Shown: in pieces, positions 10,561 to 24,141 of the stretch
Layout of the letters: every line of letters starts with the position of its first letter
How positions within the stretch are numbered: position 1 is the first letter of the stretch
Assembly (NCBI GenBank): GCA_035041965.1
Contig: JAPYMA010002832.1
Location: 1-64,000 of the forward strand
Origin: Anisakis pegreffii
Lineage: Eukaryota; Nematoda; Chromadorea; Rhabditida; Anisakidae
Length of the DNA stretch: 64,000 nucleotides
Reading direction: 5' to 3'
Notes under the pieces: generated by a model
Seen by the model: only the letters and a program-made list of their open reading frames with translations
Told to the model about the DNA's origin: nothing
The model's database searches: none
Position numbers and translations under genes: made by a program

Positions 10561-13500
10561 TCAAACCAAACTGCCACTTCGATCACCCAATAATTCATCG
10601 TTTTCGTCCGGTTGATCCACGTTCAACGCCATACATGAACACTTTTTCACTTTAACAACCCGACGTATCAAATGTGCTGGATTTTTCTTTGGACAGTCCA
10701 ACTTCACCTGATACATACACACTGATTACTTATTGAAATTCATCTTCAATTATTTCGGTTTCGACTCCACTCAACGAACATTGTCAGATTTTTATCAGAG
10801 CCATGCTCGGACAAACCCCGGTTGTATCACCCAAAAGGGAATGACAGAGTGCCGATAATAGGCGTAAATGCCGACTACGTCGATCATCACTCTGAGCATT
10901 CAACTGAGCCAAAGCGTTTTAGTGATGATGAAAATATCAATGCATTCACAATAGCCGTGTGTCTCAGCTGGTGGCTCTTTAGCCAATATCACGATGTTCA
11001 CATAGCGATCATTGAAATTATGGACAAACAGAATAGATTCGTAGCGAACCTCGATAGTGTCATATTCTGACGGTCGGCAAGCTGAACAGCTTTGAAACAT
11101 TGCTTTCAACTTCAGTTTTCGTGGTCGTAACCTTGGAATATAATAGGATGAGCACGTTCCGTGACAGTATCTGTTAATCACGACCTAAAATATAACGAAA
11201 CTGTTAGCGGATTTGAAAATTTTGAAAGAATACATCAATCCTAGATTTTTGTGGAAATTTTTTAATCAAAGTTGTTGAATGTATCAAAGTTGACATAGAG
11301 GTTTTGTATTCAAACCACTGAATGAACTGCTTATTGATGTGTACCTTCGAGGAGCATCCCTCCATACGTATACGCTGCTTAAATAACTGCCCTTCACATT
11401 CTGGATGCCGCCGTACAGTTTCTGCATCGCCAATTCTAACAGCTAATTGTGACTTCTTTAACGCATCTTTCGGTGAAGATGCTATTTTCCTCCCTTAAAT
11501 TTGACATTTTTTTTGACACTTCAAATCTGAAATATGATCTTTCGAATGTACTTCTCAAAGTGGTATCGAGCAACAACTGAAGTCTAATTTGATGTGTGTA
11601 TATGAGTCATATTTTTGGACACGACTGGCATCTTTTAAATTTCGATTGAAACTCGCTGCCAACAAATATTGTTGAGAGAATCAGAAAAGATGTTCGCTCA
11701 TTCAATTGAGAAGAAATGACATTTTGAAGAAATAAAAAACCTCGTTGTTTCTGTTGTTTCCTTAATTTCCTCTGCAACCACCGGGCACGCTTCTCTTCTG
11801 GCGTTAACAACGGCGGTTCAATGTACGTCTCGGATTGCAACGATAAAAATGCATTTCGCGAAAGTTGCTCGAATATTGTCGTATTGTCAACACCATATTG
11901 AATGTAACTGAATATACCCAATTCATTATCACTTCATGAAAAAAACGATAATTGAATTGAGTCCTTTGGCTTAGAATATGCCCTGTAGAGCTGCTTATCA
12001 GAGAATAGTCGTTACTTGAACATTGGAGAGCAAGTTCACCGAGTCGACCACCTCAAATCAACAATGCCACACATACAGTTGAAATAAATGGTAATTGATC
12101 TCATTGTAACTAGCCAAGTCATGAAACATATCATTTTCATACAGCTCGACATCGGCAATTTGAGTTATTCGCATTATTCTAAACTTTCAATCGGGACATA
12201 TTGATAATGGAAGATTGATGTGGACGATTGGCAATTCAATTCATCATTCGATGCATTCGGTGATCATGCAAATACCAAAAAAAAAGAATCTATGAACTAT
12301 CAAGGAAGAGTGTTAAATTGTTCATTGTTACTTTGCTTACGTCAAAAATATTCTAGCAAAAAATTGTTGCGACGAGTGTTTGCTGTCACGTAAAAAACTA
12401 AAAATTCTTATGACGAATTGAGACATCATTCAATGATAAGCTTATTTGATATGAAAGCATTTTCACCTCTTATTTAAAAGACGACCTATTTTAAGCAATC
12501 ATTATGAAGTCCAAAATGCAACAAGGAACACTTCAGTTTTAGCTTTGCACATTTGTTGTTCAAGTATCTTTGTTCCGTGACATAAGTCAATAATGACCGT
12601 TGAAAACAATAATGAGAATAATAATAATACTATTCATTATCATAAAAATAATAAAAATTCAAAAAATGGTGATAGCAATTGATTAGTTTACAAGAGGAGA
12701 AGTGCGATGGTATTACTGACGAAATGATAACAGATAATTTTATCAGTGTGGGTAAATGTGAATGAAAAGAGCATGAAATAGATTAGCGATAAATGTGCTG
12801 AACTCGATGTACGCTGATATTAAAGCTTAATATGGGTGGCGATACCTCAAATTCATTTCACTTACAGAAATTAGATGGCACTTACTGAAAATAGATACTA
12901 CCTATTTATTCGATCGGCAATCGCAAGCTCATGCCTTTCACTTATCACCAACATTAAAACTATCATATTTTTCTTTCCTCAACATGCTTCTCTCCATACA
13001 GCTAAATATAACAACTTAGCAGAATCTGTCTTTATTAGCAATTAGCAATTTCAAAGGTGATAGATTATGATCACACAGACGACTGGTGATAGATATTGCA
13101 ATGTGTGATCATAGATTACGATTAACGTTTATTTGTGCACGCAAGTTGTTGTCCAAAAAAAGTATCACATGAATAAAAATCGATCATTTTTCACAGTGTG
13201 TCCTCGATTCGTTACCTGAAAACCCCTTCAGTTCTCTACTCTTAAAAGACTTTTGCCAGAGCAAGTCTCATGTGCCCTGGAGTATATTCGTTCAGCAGTT
13301 GTACGTTGTACTTGCAAACGTACACACAAGAGAAATGTTTCAGTTTTGGAATGCTTGCACAATTTCAATTTTCTATAGACTGGATTGAAATTAACGAGAC
13401 TTGTAATTTCACGGTCTCCTTGCGGAAAATTTTTTATCTGTAATCGGATGAGTCAGCGTGATTTGATTTTTGGAGATAAGCTAATACAAAACTGAAAATT

Positions 13501-16500
13501 TTTTCAAATGTTTGCATGTTTGCACCACTGAGAAGTCACAAAAGTTGCATTCAACTGAATGTCAAACTTCGATAATTTTTCTCTCCAATTCATCAATCAG
13601 CTACCCAACTGAGTGTTCAATCTTTATCCAACTGTAGTGTTGACCATTACACCAAACTGATACTGACGTTGACATAACATGTGAGTTGTTTGAATTGTGC
13701 AGTTATTCATTGGATTGCATTTCTAGTGGTTGTGTCCTCAGCAGTCAGACAGCTTGCAGACCAATCGAAAGTGTTATGAGGCGCCGCCAATCTTATGGTG
13801 GATGCCTAACTTATCTGCATTTTTAAGACTGCTCAACGACAACATGGCGCGGCATGGCGCGGCGCCGATATCCTATTATCCGAGCAATTCTTCAGTGATT
13901 ACCTGCCGCTGAGCAATTTTTGAATTCTTCAACAAAAAAAAAATTGAACATTCTCTTCTTTTCGTATTATTTCAGAAAAATTCCACGATTTTCAGCGTTT
14001 CTCCAGTGAATCAATTGGGAAATTACAATCATTTGAGAGTTTTCTTTTTGTTAAACATATTGTCCATGGTCTACGCATGCAGCATTTAACAACTTGTTGC
14101 ATGCGGTGAGAATTTTAGCGCAGTCAAATAGAATCTCTGAATTCGACAAGACAGATTTGCAGTGAGAAAAAATGACAGAAATTTAAAAGGTGAATGTATT
14201 GGTTGCAGCTAACGCACATCTATCTACTCGTGCACACTGTATCAAGCAGAATATTCAGCTTTGTTCATTCGTTCATTGTGCTTTCATGGAATCGTCAGCA
14301 GACGATGAATTTATCATCAACAATCCATTTTCATCCATTTTTTCTATCAAATCATTTGCGCTCAGCGATTTTCGATTCTCCATCAATTTGGACAAATTCA
14401 CTGTTTCACAGCGATATACCCGAATGCAAGTTATCATGTAAAGACGATTTCTCAAAATGTGAAATGAGTGTTCTTAACATCGCCAGTTCAAATCGGCAGC
14501 AACAATTTATCTGTGTTGAAAATACGTTGAGTTGTGTAAGGAAGCGCGATACGAGCAATTATTTGTATCACCCCATCCCTCATTGCAGTCGCATTCAGTT
14601 GATATGACGTCAACGTTTACATAAAAATGATGCCTATTAAAAGTGGTATTATCAGTTAGTTGACTAACTGGATTAGACAGATTAATAATCGGTCGGAATA
14701 TCGCATTAAGCATCACGTTGTGCTGATGTTTGAACAGCATAAGTGTTACTCGCGAGTAGATCGAGTGAATTGTTTTAGAAGGCCCATCAGCGCGATTCAA
14801 AATTCGTCTGATGCATAACACTATGAAAGGGTTTGCTAATCAAATCATATGCTGAATTTCGCATACATGCAATAGCTCTCATCGAATCCGCAAATCAATT
14901 CGATCTCATCCAGGTAGCCGTTGCTATGATATAGACTTATTTTGATATTGCTCAGCAATTGAGTTATGAGAGCATCCATGAAAATAGCGATCTACGCAAA
15001 TTCATAAATTCTGAACCTGAGAAGCTGTAAAATTCATTTGAGGAGAGAATATTTGTTGTCCAAGGCATTCAGTTGTCTGATGCAAAAACTAAACGCATCT
15101 TAGTTCCTGGTTACTTTTTTAGCATCTGCACTTCGCTTTTTCGATAATAAAATAAAAAACGACCAGCGACAGCACAGTGATCTGCTGATACAGTGTGCAG
15201 AAAACGTCTCTGGTTCTGAATAGTTTCTGAACTAGATCAAAAAAAGCATACGAGTTGATGAATTCCAAACGCTTGAGTCACTCGATATAAACTGAACATT
15301 CACAAAAAAATATCTTACTATATTAAATATATTATATACTATTTAATACTATATTACTATATTAAATACTATATTACTATATTAAAAATATCGTCAGTAA
15401 ATTGATATCTCATTGAAACAAATCGTCGATTGCAACATAAGATGAAAACTTATTGGACTGTGATCATTGCCATTCAAAATGTTCAAGCAGTTATTTACAA
15501 TAATATTCTGGCTGAATTTTTTTCTCAGACTTTAGAAGCATCCATGGAACCGTGCAAATTGACGGGAATATTGCACCGGGAATCATTGACGAGAATCCGA
15601 ACTTGTTTTTTCCCCATGATCACGTGCATTGATCTGAGTTATGTTTCACCAATATCGCTTCAACACACTAGGATATTGATTGCGAGCACACTTTATCTGG
15701 TGCACGATAGTTCAAACGATCAGATTCCCTGAGAATAGCGTCTTCATAATAGCTTTCATCTGCACTGACCATGTTGCTAACAATAAGCTACAATGAAGCT
15801 ATCGAATAGTCAAGAATTTCAAAAGCTTGCGTGTGATAAGCTTATGTGTGATAAGACGCTTAAAGTCACCATAATCCGCATCTGAAAGCGTCTCACTCCT
15901 AAACTACGATGCAAAGCTAAAAAGCTTTCACATAGCATCGAATCACAGAGTTTCAAGCATTACACGGTCATTCAATGCCGACCATTAAAAATTTAAACAG
16001 AATTCACCAATCGTCTGCAAGTAAGTGCATTATGAAAATTATATTTGCTAGTTTCTTTTGTCGGCAGCAACACATACTTCTCATGATTATCATGTTGATG
16101 ATCAATACTGTTGCTATTCATTTGGTGTTTTGATTTTTAATCAAATACGAGTATAATCCCTGAATACATGTTAAAGTGTGATGATAACCAAACGAATTGT
16201 TTGTTTGATTGTTACTATTGAGTGTTGTTCACAATAAACAATTCTTACACTGGATATTATCAAACAACGAGATACTTTTCCATCGAGCCGTGCCGAATTC
16301 CGTTTCTTATTCGATTTGAAACGGCTCTATGATTGTTTGGAAAAAATTCCTTTGTGAAATTTCTAGTGAAATATAGACAGTCGCTGATATCGTGAGGATT
16401 TTTGCTAACGCAGATGGGAGAATAGAACTATTTACCTTGTCAACTCAACACCTGGAAACTACCACTTACGAGAAAACTATGTTGTAATGCATGAACATTT

Positions 16501-18660
16501 ACAAATTAAAAGATCAATATCGGAAAAATATGCAGATCAAAATGATGTGATCATTCTGAGTGGTTTTCATTGAAGGTTTCCAAAAAGATTGTTCGCTAGA
16601 TGTGATTAAACCAACCTAGAACCAATAATTCACCATAAAACACTCAATCACATGTGAATTCATTTGATTTTTATTTCCTTACAAATGCTTTTTTCGAAAA
16701 ACACACCATTCACATAAATCTAACTAAATATTTTGCACTCAAATGACGCTCAACAAACCAACAAGCTGAGAATGTCACTTCCGGTACAGCTGCTGTTCGT
16801 TTGCATATCACATTACCAGTCATCATAGAATAGTCTGATCATTTAGAGATGATATTCATAAGATATTTTGTGTGCATTCAGCCATACTTTAGTGAAAAGG
16901 TGCGAAAAGTGAACAGTAAAAAACTTTCAACAAGTACAAACGAAACAGATCCATTCATCCATCCATCCATTCATCCGTATTCATATCGCTTGGTGGCAGA
17001 TGTTCGACGACCGAACAAGATGTAACAGTAACAACTGAGCTGTTATTCGAATGCTGCTGCATCGTTGATATGTTCGAATATGCCATCGACGGAGATTTTG
17101 TGTGTGCTATATCATCATATGTATGGTTTTGCATCGAAAAATCTCTTGTTGCACGATATTCATTGCATGAATAAGATATTCTCTGTTTTCAAATTAAGTA
17201 TGAAACGGCAAAATTACGTGAATGTATAATTTACAGTGAACGAATTGTAGTCCTTGAGAGAATATCAAGAGTCTAGCAGTATTCTCATCTATCAATCAAT
17301 GTAAGCTTCTTCAACGAGAAAATTTTTGAAATCTTTTTTTTTTTGGAGCAATGAACTCGGCATAGATATGTAAATGGAACGGCCGTATAGGTTTTCTCCA
17401 TTATAATACTGATGAGGATATGAATGCAACATCACTGAATCAACACGAATAAATATTGCCTCTGAGCACAAAAAAGTTGCCTCACTAATGATTGATCATC
17501 GCTTCTTAACGTAACGCTGAGAACAATTAGCACGGGATGTGCTCATTAGATCGGTGAATCACTAAGAAAATTAATTACGTTCAGTTTTGTTCGCGGCTCT
17601 GTCACTGAACACAAAACTAATTGCTGAGAATGTTTGTGAGATCGGAGATCACTGAGAACCCTCAGAAAACTTCAACATTCAATCATTTCAGACAACGTTC
17701 ACGACCAGCACAATTTGACGCCTTCTCACATGGCGTCAGCAATGAATATGCAACAAAAGTTTGACTGTGTACAGAACGAAAGAATTGTCAGAACTGTTGT
17801 GTATAGAAACGAGTGTTTCTTGCGATAAGTGAATCTATGGAAAGTTTTCGAAGATACTGATGACCATATTGATTCGATGTGCACTCTAGGATCGCGGTAG
17901 TGCAATCCATGAAGCTGGATTTGAGGCAACGAAAATTTCTTACTGTTCGGACTCGTAATCAAGAGACATTCATCAGTCATCCTACATATCAGATAGCAAT
18001 TGAAGAAGCATACTTAATTGGTTCAGTGATTCATTCAATCACAGGCCCAGTGATTAGAAATCCATTCATTCATATATGATCAACATGAATTTGATGATTC
18101 TAGCAGAATATCTGAAGCGGGAAAAATGAAATGCATGCAACCGATAGTGAAATTCTATCAGTAAATAGGTATTAATGATAAGCTGATAAGAGCGCACGAT
18201 TATACAATCGATTTGGGAACGAAGCGTCAAGTCAACAATAAACTTGGAATTATTTCTGCGATTAAACGACTTTATCACGAGGTTCCACAAATTTTCACAA
18301 GCAAAAAGCGATTATCACAGACAATCAAAAAGTGTTTGTGTAATTGACATTGCTCGGTAAACAATGAATTGAAACAAAAAAAGAATTGTTTTCACAAGAT
18401 TTTGTGTTATCAATTTGGGAATGAACGCATTATGCGGTATTCAATGCGATTGTCGTCAATTATTCAGTTGTAAAATCTATTGAAAGAATGTTATATATGA
18501 CGGCAATGAGTGGTGGATAAATGAATGATTACGTATCATCAAATCAATGTCAATATGCTCACCTGACTGGCGTCGTTAAGTGATCATCAGGTTCGATCGG
18601 AACGGGTCGACCGCTCACCGATCGTGGTAATTGTGAATATAGAAAAATCAGCGCGAACAT
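10561..18660 (-). CDS. Gremlin/DAN-type secreted cystine-knot protein (BMP antagonist family)
   Basis: Five exons on the minus strand: 18660-18563, 11907-11741, 11493-11345, 11184-11050 and 10707-10561, giving 231 residues. All joins keep frame (phases 2, 1, 0, 0). The first exon encodes a signal peptide (MFALIFLYSQLPRSVSG). A charged linker follows (EEKRARWLQRKLRKQQKQR), then a DAN/CTCK domain with all nine cysteines in gremlin spacing: PEC, EGCSSK, NRYCHGTC, FQSCSAC, LDCP and KKCSC. The match to vertebrate gremlins (INRFCYGQC, SFYIPR, FQSCSFC) is unmistakable at family level. Known members bind BMP/TGF-beta ligands outside the cell; that role is inferred here. Intron 1 is 6.7 kb, so extra small exons cannot be excluded, although the phase-2 join works directly. 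Confidence 0.85.
11908..18562 (-). other. Large first intron of the gremlin/DAN-like gene
   Basis: No additional exon is required by the reading frame. Sequence noted inside: an AT-rich tract built on ACTATATTACTATATTAAAT near 15316-15390, a CCAT repeat near 16958-16975, and a minus-strand frame at 14507-14821 that contains an EGF-like spacing (CDCNEGWGD) but no supporting context. Bases 18565-18570 begin the intron with a good GTGAGC donor. Its size makes it a plausible place for enhancers, though none is recognised. Confidence 0.6.
15316..15390. repeat. AT-only imperfect tandem tract
   Basis: ATATTACTATATTAAATACT and variants repeat three to four times in an almost pure A/T tract inside the large intron. 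It is a simple-sequence expansion with no visible coding content. Confidence 0.8.
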
Positions 18661-21600
18661 TGTGGAAAATTTAGAGAATTTATGCGAGAAACAGATGAAA
18701 TTAGAATTGTTGCCGTTGATATGCGGATCTGAATCGGACGTGATCGGTATCCTTCGTTCAGATAAGGGTAACATTGCGAGAGCGATTTGTTGGATGTGAG
18801 AATAAACTGATGTTCGTTTCGCTTACTTTGATCAGATAATAATCAAATGATGTTTCGATGATAGAAGCAGTAATAATGATAAGGATTTGGTTGGATATGT
18901 TGAATAATGTGATGAATGGCGAGTGAAGGTGAGCAGATGAGAATATCCACGGCTTTTTAATCAGGTTGGTACCGGGCGATGTGTGAAAGGGCTCGGTAAC
19001 GCCGAACCAACAACGTCAGCTTTCAGATTGGTAAATCGTTGTTTGAAAGTTTGGAAGAGGTAGAAATACTCGATTGGTTGGGTGGATGTGATGGATGAAC
19101 AGATAGGTAGTAGTAGTAGGCGTTGCGTTTCTTAACGATGTGTGATTGCTGAAATTACATGCGATCGATTGGAACGAAACGCGAGGAGAGAAACTGCGAA
19201 AACAACACGGAATATGAAATGAATGTTGGGCTTAATCCGAAACGGAAGAATGAATGATAAATTAGCAGTGGATTAACGCATTAGTGAATGGATGAAATAA
19301 AAATGCGATTGAATTGACTGCAAAAATTGGCTCGATTAATCACGTTCTTCGATCACATACTTACAAATTTTTGAAAGTGTCACGGTCAGAGATTAATTAT
19401 CCCATATAATCTATGACCATGATTCATCTTTGTTGTTACAATGATACAAAAATTAAATTAAAAAACAAACAAACAACGAACACTTGCTCTTATTATGATA
19501 CGATTTGATACTTGAAGTTTCTTCGTACAACTCATGAGTATTCAATTCATACCTTTCTGTATTCAGTTCATCAAAATGAGTTAAATCATAAGAAAATGTG
19601 AAAGCAAAGCAATTTAAAAAGAATTCAGATAACGCTTTTTTGTTGATCACCTTCTTAATCTGGTGTTTTGTTGGGGATCATTCATTTTGGGATGTGCTTT
19701 CATTAAGGCATTAGTTTCATTAGATCCAACGGATATTTGATGATCGAAATAGAACGACGCACTAAAACTGGCATTCGAACGAGCGATTGCTGAAGGATTC
19801 CTTCATTAAACTCATCCTAACAAATCGCTTAACATTCCTCTATTCTAATTTTTCGCTCCTTCGTTCGCCCTCAACCTCATCGCAAAACATCATCAATATG
19901 ACGAAAAAAAAACCACCAAGCAATACCGCTTTTTGATCTGATCTACTCCACCCCTTTCTGAGCAGTTCATCCTATTCGAGGCTATCCTCCTCCAGCCATC
20001 CACTCGTCTTTTCCAGTTTCACAGTTCGACTTGAGCAACTAGTTTTTATGAATTTTCGTGAAACAATTCTCAAACTGCTAGTAGCCTTTCGTTAATCAAC
20101 TCATTCATAATAAAGATGAGTAAATATTCGAAAAAATCACACTAAGAAACGTTTTGAACGACATAAATAAGTACGGCGATTCGATTCTTAAGCAACTAAA
20201 TTTCTGCAAACAACATAGAGCTATAACCATAAATAAAAGATTATGAATAGAATTTTCAAGATTTGATGGTTGAACATGAAATTGCTATGAACATTCTGAA
20301 AGGAAACAATGGATGAAGCTGCTGTTTGATTTATCGCAAGATGAAAGAACTTAGGTGTGTGTACACTGAAAACAAAAATGATGAGGTAATGAAATCCGAG
20401 CAGCAATTAGAAAGAAGGTGATAATTGTTGTTATTGTAGTAGTAAAATAGTAGTATGAAAACCAGCAACACGTCAAATACAAGCCATCTGTATAATGGAG
20501 AATATAATGCACTATCAATATCAATATTAATATCAATATGAATTCAACAATATCAGTAAGGTAATGAAAATGAAAGAAGCCAAGATGGGAAAGACATAAT
20601 TGGAGATAGAAGGGAATGAATGAATGACGAAGGAAAGCAGCAATCAAACGAATATCTTTAAGACGCCAGTCATTTTGATGATAACTTGGTCGTCGTGTGT
20701 TTTAGTCGTGTGCTTTAGTTTCAGTTTTAGAGTAGGAACGATCTGTGCATTATGTGTTGCGTGTTGTCTTGTCTCTGGGAGGGTGATGAGCATGCATGGT
20801 TATCGAGGAGAGAAGATGCCTGATAAATGGTATCATTAGGGTGATAGCACCAAGATGCAATGGGAAATTGTTTGATTATTAATAGGAGTGTTATTATCGG
20901 GATTACTTGCTGATAGAATGGCGCCATTCGGTTCGTTGGATGCTCCGATTTTGGTTTCGTTTATGCGCCTGTATTACTTGTTCAAAACAGCATACTCCAA
21001 ATCATTTATGAAATAAATTCATTCCATCTTTCTTCTTAATTATCTTCACTCAATTCACTTTATTCATGGCCTCATGTGATTTCAACTTATTCAACGCTCT
21101 TATTTATCTATTCATCCATGATCAGCAGTGATCGAATGGTCACCACCTCTCCCTTATGCCACCGCCTTCAATAAAACGATAACAGGGAAAAATACCGCTG
21201 AGGGTCAAATGATTGATTCGCCTCGGAATATTAATTGTTTGTGCATTCGTTCCAATGCAATAAACTGCTTCAGTTCAGTCAATGAACATCGTTGAATCAC
21301 TCGCACCTTATGACTGACAATGCGTACTTACAGGTTTGCTTGAATGTTGCAAATTATACCGTGTGAAGGATCGTAGATGCAAATTTCACTCTTGATCATC
21401 GATCGCATCAGCTCGTCAACATGACGTTTAATTGATCATCATCTCAGTAAACTTATAATTGCACATGATAAGCAATCCATCAGAACATGCCCACTGGTGA
21501 CTGGTGGTGTTATCCGAGAACGTAACGTTGCTCAGCCATTTCGTGATCATTGAAATCCTCTGATCATGTACACTCATCAAGAACTGTCCAATGCTCCATC

Positions 21601-22098
21601 TCTGTTTGTTTGCTCACGTGTTCAGCACTCGTCTCGTGTCTCGCTTATCAAGAATGTAATTTGTCGTTCGATCTATTTGCTTATTCGTTTAACTGTGAAC
21701 TGTATGTATCTGATTTATTTAACGATGAATACGTTACACATACACATATACGAATACAATAATTCCTATTTGTTGCATAAACAACCCTACCAAAAACGGT
21801 GTGTTTGTATTGCCCAAGCATGACGTTCGTGATCAATACTGTTTAGGGGATGGCGGGCAGTTGACAGCTTCCACGAAATGAAGCAATTCATTTAAGAGTA
21901 GTGTAGCGATCTACTATTTGCTATATGGTCATTGGCACAAATAAGCCGTTTCTTGAACACTGAGGGTTTCATACTGCCATGTTTGTCTAGCAATTATATC
22001 AGCTAAACTGTCAAACGGCACACTTTCAATCGAGAATTTATGAACGTCGCAACAACTGAAAACGAATACTTCAATCACAAATAAATTCATAAAGAAAT
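18661..22098. other. Intergenic region upstream of the gremlin/DAN-like gene
   Basis: No gene is supported. The 600 bases just upstream of the signal-peptide exon are GC-richer (GGCTCGGTAACGCCG near 18988, GGTACCGGGCGATG near 18966) and are the likely promoter region of the minus-strand gene. Further along, 20.3-20.9 kb is low-complexity T/G- or A/T-biased and gives hydrophobic chance frames on both strands. Confidence 0.4.
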
Positions 22099-22103
22099 TT
22101 ATT
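22098..22103 (-). terminator. Poly(A) signal for the MBLAC1-like gene
   Basis: AATAAA on the minus strand, about 95 bases downstream of the TGA at 22199. Confidence 0.5.
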
Positions 22104-22198
22104 TATTACTCATCACAATTATTCATGGTATTTACTATTGAAACCTTACAAATGATGGATTAACATTAACAAATCAATAGCCTATGGGATAGAATATT

Positions 22199-23369
22199 TC
22201 AATTCTTTTTCAGTTGGTTCTTGAACATTTCCCCATGGCCAGGAACAATCCAGTCAGCCATGCTAATGATCCGCTCTCGACTTTGCTGTTGCTTCTCAAC
22301 GTAACGACTATTTGCTCGCCATTGATCACTGAGACCATTTTCGAATATATCCCCTCAAATGTTCACATTTCAATTGAATCAGAACAGAGAGGTGATCACA
22401 AAAAGATGATCGATTGATCTATGTGAATGAGAACATCCAAAATTGATGCTTCAAAAGCAATTGAGGATATCAATTCGAATTCTCAAAAACAGTTTGAGAG
22501 CAGCACTGAAATGAACTCGCCTGCAACAACGATACATCCACGTTGTGTACCCGTAACCACCACACTCAAATCATGATCTGTATGACCAACAGTCCTTATA
22601 ACGTACACATTCTCGGTCACTTCAAACTCATCCTATAACGCTTCTTTTATAAACGACATTACTGACTCGTTTTTATTGTCCAGTGCACCTTGAACACTAT
22701 CATTATAATGTTGTCTACTCGAATTGCACTCATCCAACCTCCAATGAAGTATATTGCGATTCAGCTCTCGCACAGTCATGATCCATGTAAATGGTGGCTT
22801 TTCGAAATAGTGATAAATTTCCACAATGGTCACTGTGTCCATGAGTTATTATCAGATCAGTTACATCCTCGTTACTGACTGAATATGCTTTCAGCTCTAA
22901 AAATTAAATCTATTTTCATGCTAACCGATGAGTACTCTCAGGATAATATTCTCATCGCCATAACATCCATATCACTCAGTGGATAGAACTATTTAGCATT
23001 CATCATATGAAAACGATACTGTTTTACGTCTTCCAAAACATTTAATTGGTTTCAGTCCGATACTATGAAATGTTTTAGTTAAAATGATCATTATGAATGT
23101 TATCCTGGTGTGCCAAGTCAGTCAACGGACGAGAATATGAATTTTTTAAGCGAATGAAGAATTTTTCGTTCACAAATTGATTGCCCAGTTTAGAATGAAT
23201 TACCAGACAGCAACTGCTCCCCATTCCAAGGATCACCACAGTCGACCAAAATTTTACGATTGCCATCGAGAATCAGTGTTACTGAGCCTGATGCCAACAG
23301 AGCATCTTGCGATGCCGAAGACGATTCGTTCGAATAGCCGATCAGAATCTGATGCACACTTGCGACCAT
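22199..23369 (-). CDS. MBLAC1-like metallo-beta-lactamase-fold protein
   Basis: Four exons on the minus strand: 23369-23204, 22896-22739, 22632-22521 and 22353-22199, giving 196 residues with phases 1, 0, 1. The metal-binding signatures are all present: SGSVTLIL and LVDCGDPWNG near the N-terminus, the HGHSDHCGN metal motif, VGHTDHDLSVVV, VVAGDIFE and IVPGHG at the end. DPWNG and the AGDIFE/ADWIVPGHG arrangement are characteristic of the MBLAC1 family, to which C. elegans SWIP-10 belongs. Vertebrate MBLAC1 is about 265 residues, so this is a compact form without obvious signal peptide. A hydrolase acting through two bound metals is expected; the substrate cannot be deduced. Intron 3 needs a GC donor (CAG|GCGAGT). 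An acceptor lies 22 bases before the ATG. Confidence 0.88.
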
Positions 23370-23390
23370 TATTCTTCGTCTTCTTCAAAA

Positions 23391-23392
23391 CT
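23391..23392 (-). promoter_or_regulatory. Candidate trans-splice acceptor of the MBLAC1-like gene
   Basis: CGCCTAG ends 21-22 bases before the ATG at 23369 with no other ATG between. It could receive a spliced leader or end a 5' UTR intron. Confidence 0.4.
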
Positions 23393-23950
23393 AGGCGAGA
23401 AGTGGTCAATTGAAACGTTTCGATTCATTACGCATCGTTAACATGTGTGTATTCATTCGTTTCTTCACATATTATTATTGAAATGAGTGTTTCATTTTCA
23501 TTCGAAACACGGTCACTGAGGTGAATCGATGGACGACATTTCAGTACAAATAAAAATGTTAACAGATCTAACAGAATACGAATGTAATGTAGCAATAACT
23601 GCGATCAATTGAAATTTGTACATGAACGCCACAGTGATCCAGCATAGATAATCTTTCACTGTAATCATTCGCAAAGCATTCACAGAATCGTCTATGAAAC
23701 ATTCCCGGTTGATTGTGTAATTCATAAGTTACAGGTGTTTCTTCCGGATTCCTCTAATCACTAATATAAAACTCATTATCAGGAATCAACGAGTAGTTAT
23801 CAAATACATACCTATGCTACTATACACTCGTAATTCCACATTATTTAAATGATTATGAATATTTGTATCACTGAAATATTTGTAATGCTTTAAATGCATG
23901 CAGTCGCACATACAAAATTAAACCAGGCAAACTCGTATGTGGCAGTATAA

Positions 23951-23956
23951 TTTATT
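23951..23956 (-). terminator. Poly(A) signal for MED29
   Basis: AATAAA on the minus strand, about 190 bases downstream of the MED29 TGA at 24142. Confidence 0.45.
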
Positions 23957-24141
23957 ATTTACAAAATTCACGTCATAAATACAGTGAACCGTAAACGATC
24001 AACGCCAGCATGATGGAACTAGCAAAATATCAAGTGGATTTTATCATACACGAAACCATAACATCAGTTCTGTTGCATCCTCCAGACCCACATATACAAC
24101 AAAAATATCACGAACACAATACGTGTTAAACGCATGAATGC

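Noticed and set aside
14507..14821. Minus-strand frame with an EGF-like CDCNEGWGD
   Set aside because: Too few cysteines for an EGF domain, no clear splice borders, and it lies inside the large gremlin/DAN intron.
23177..23413. Plus-strand open frames that look like a Ser/Asp-rich terminal exon
   Set aside because: They lie opposite exon 1 of the minus-strand MBLAC1-like gene, whose DPWNG motif and phase-consistent exons are decisive.
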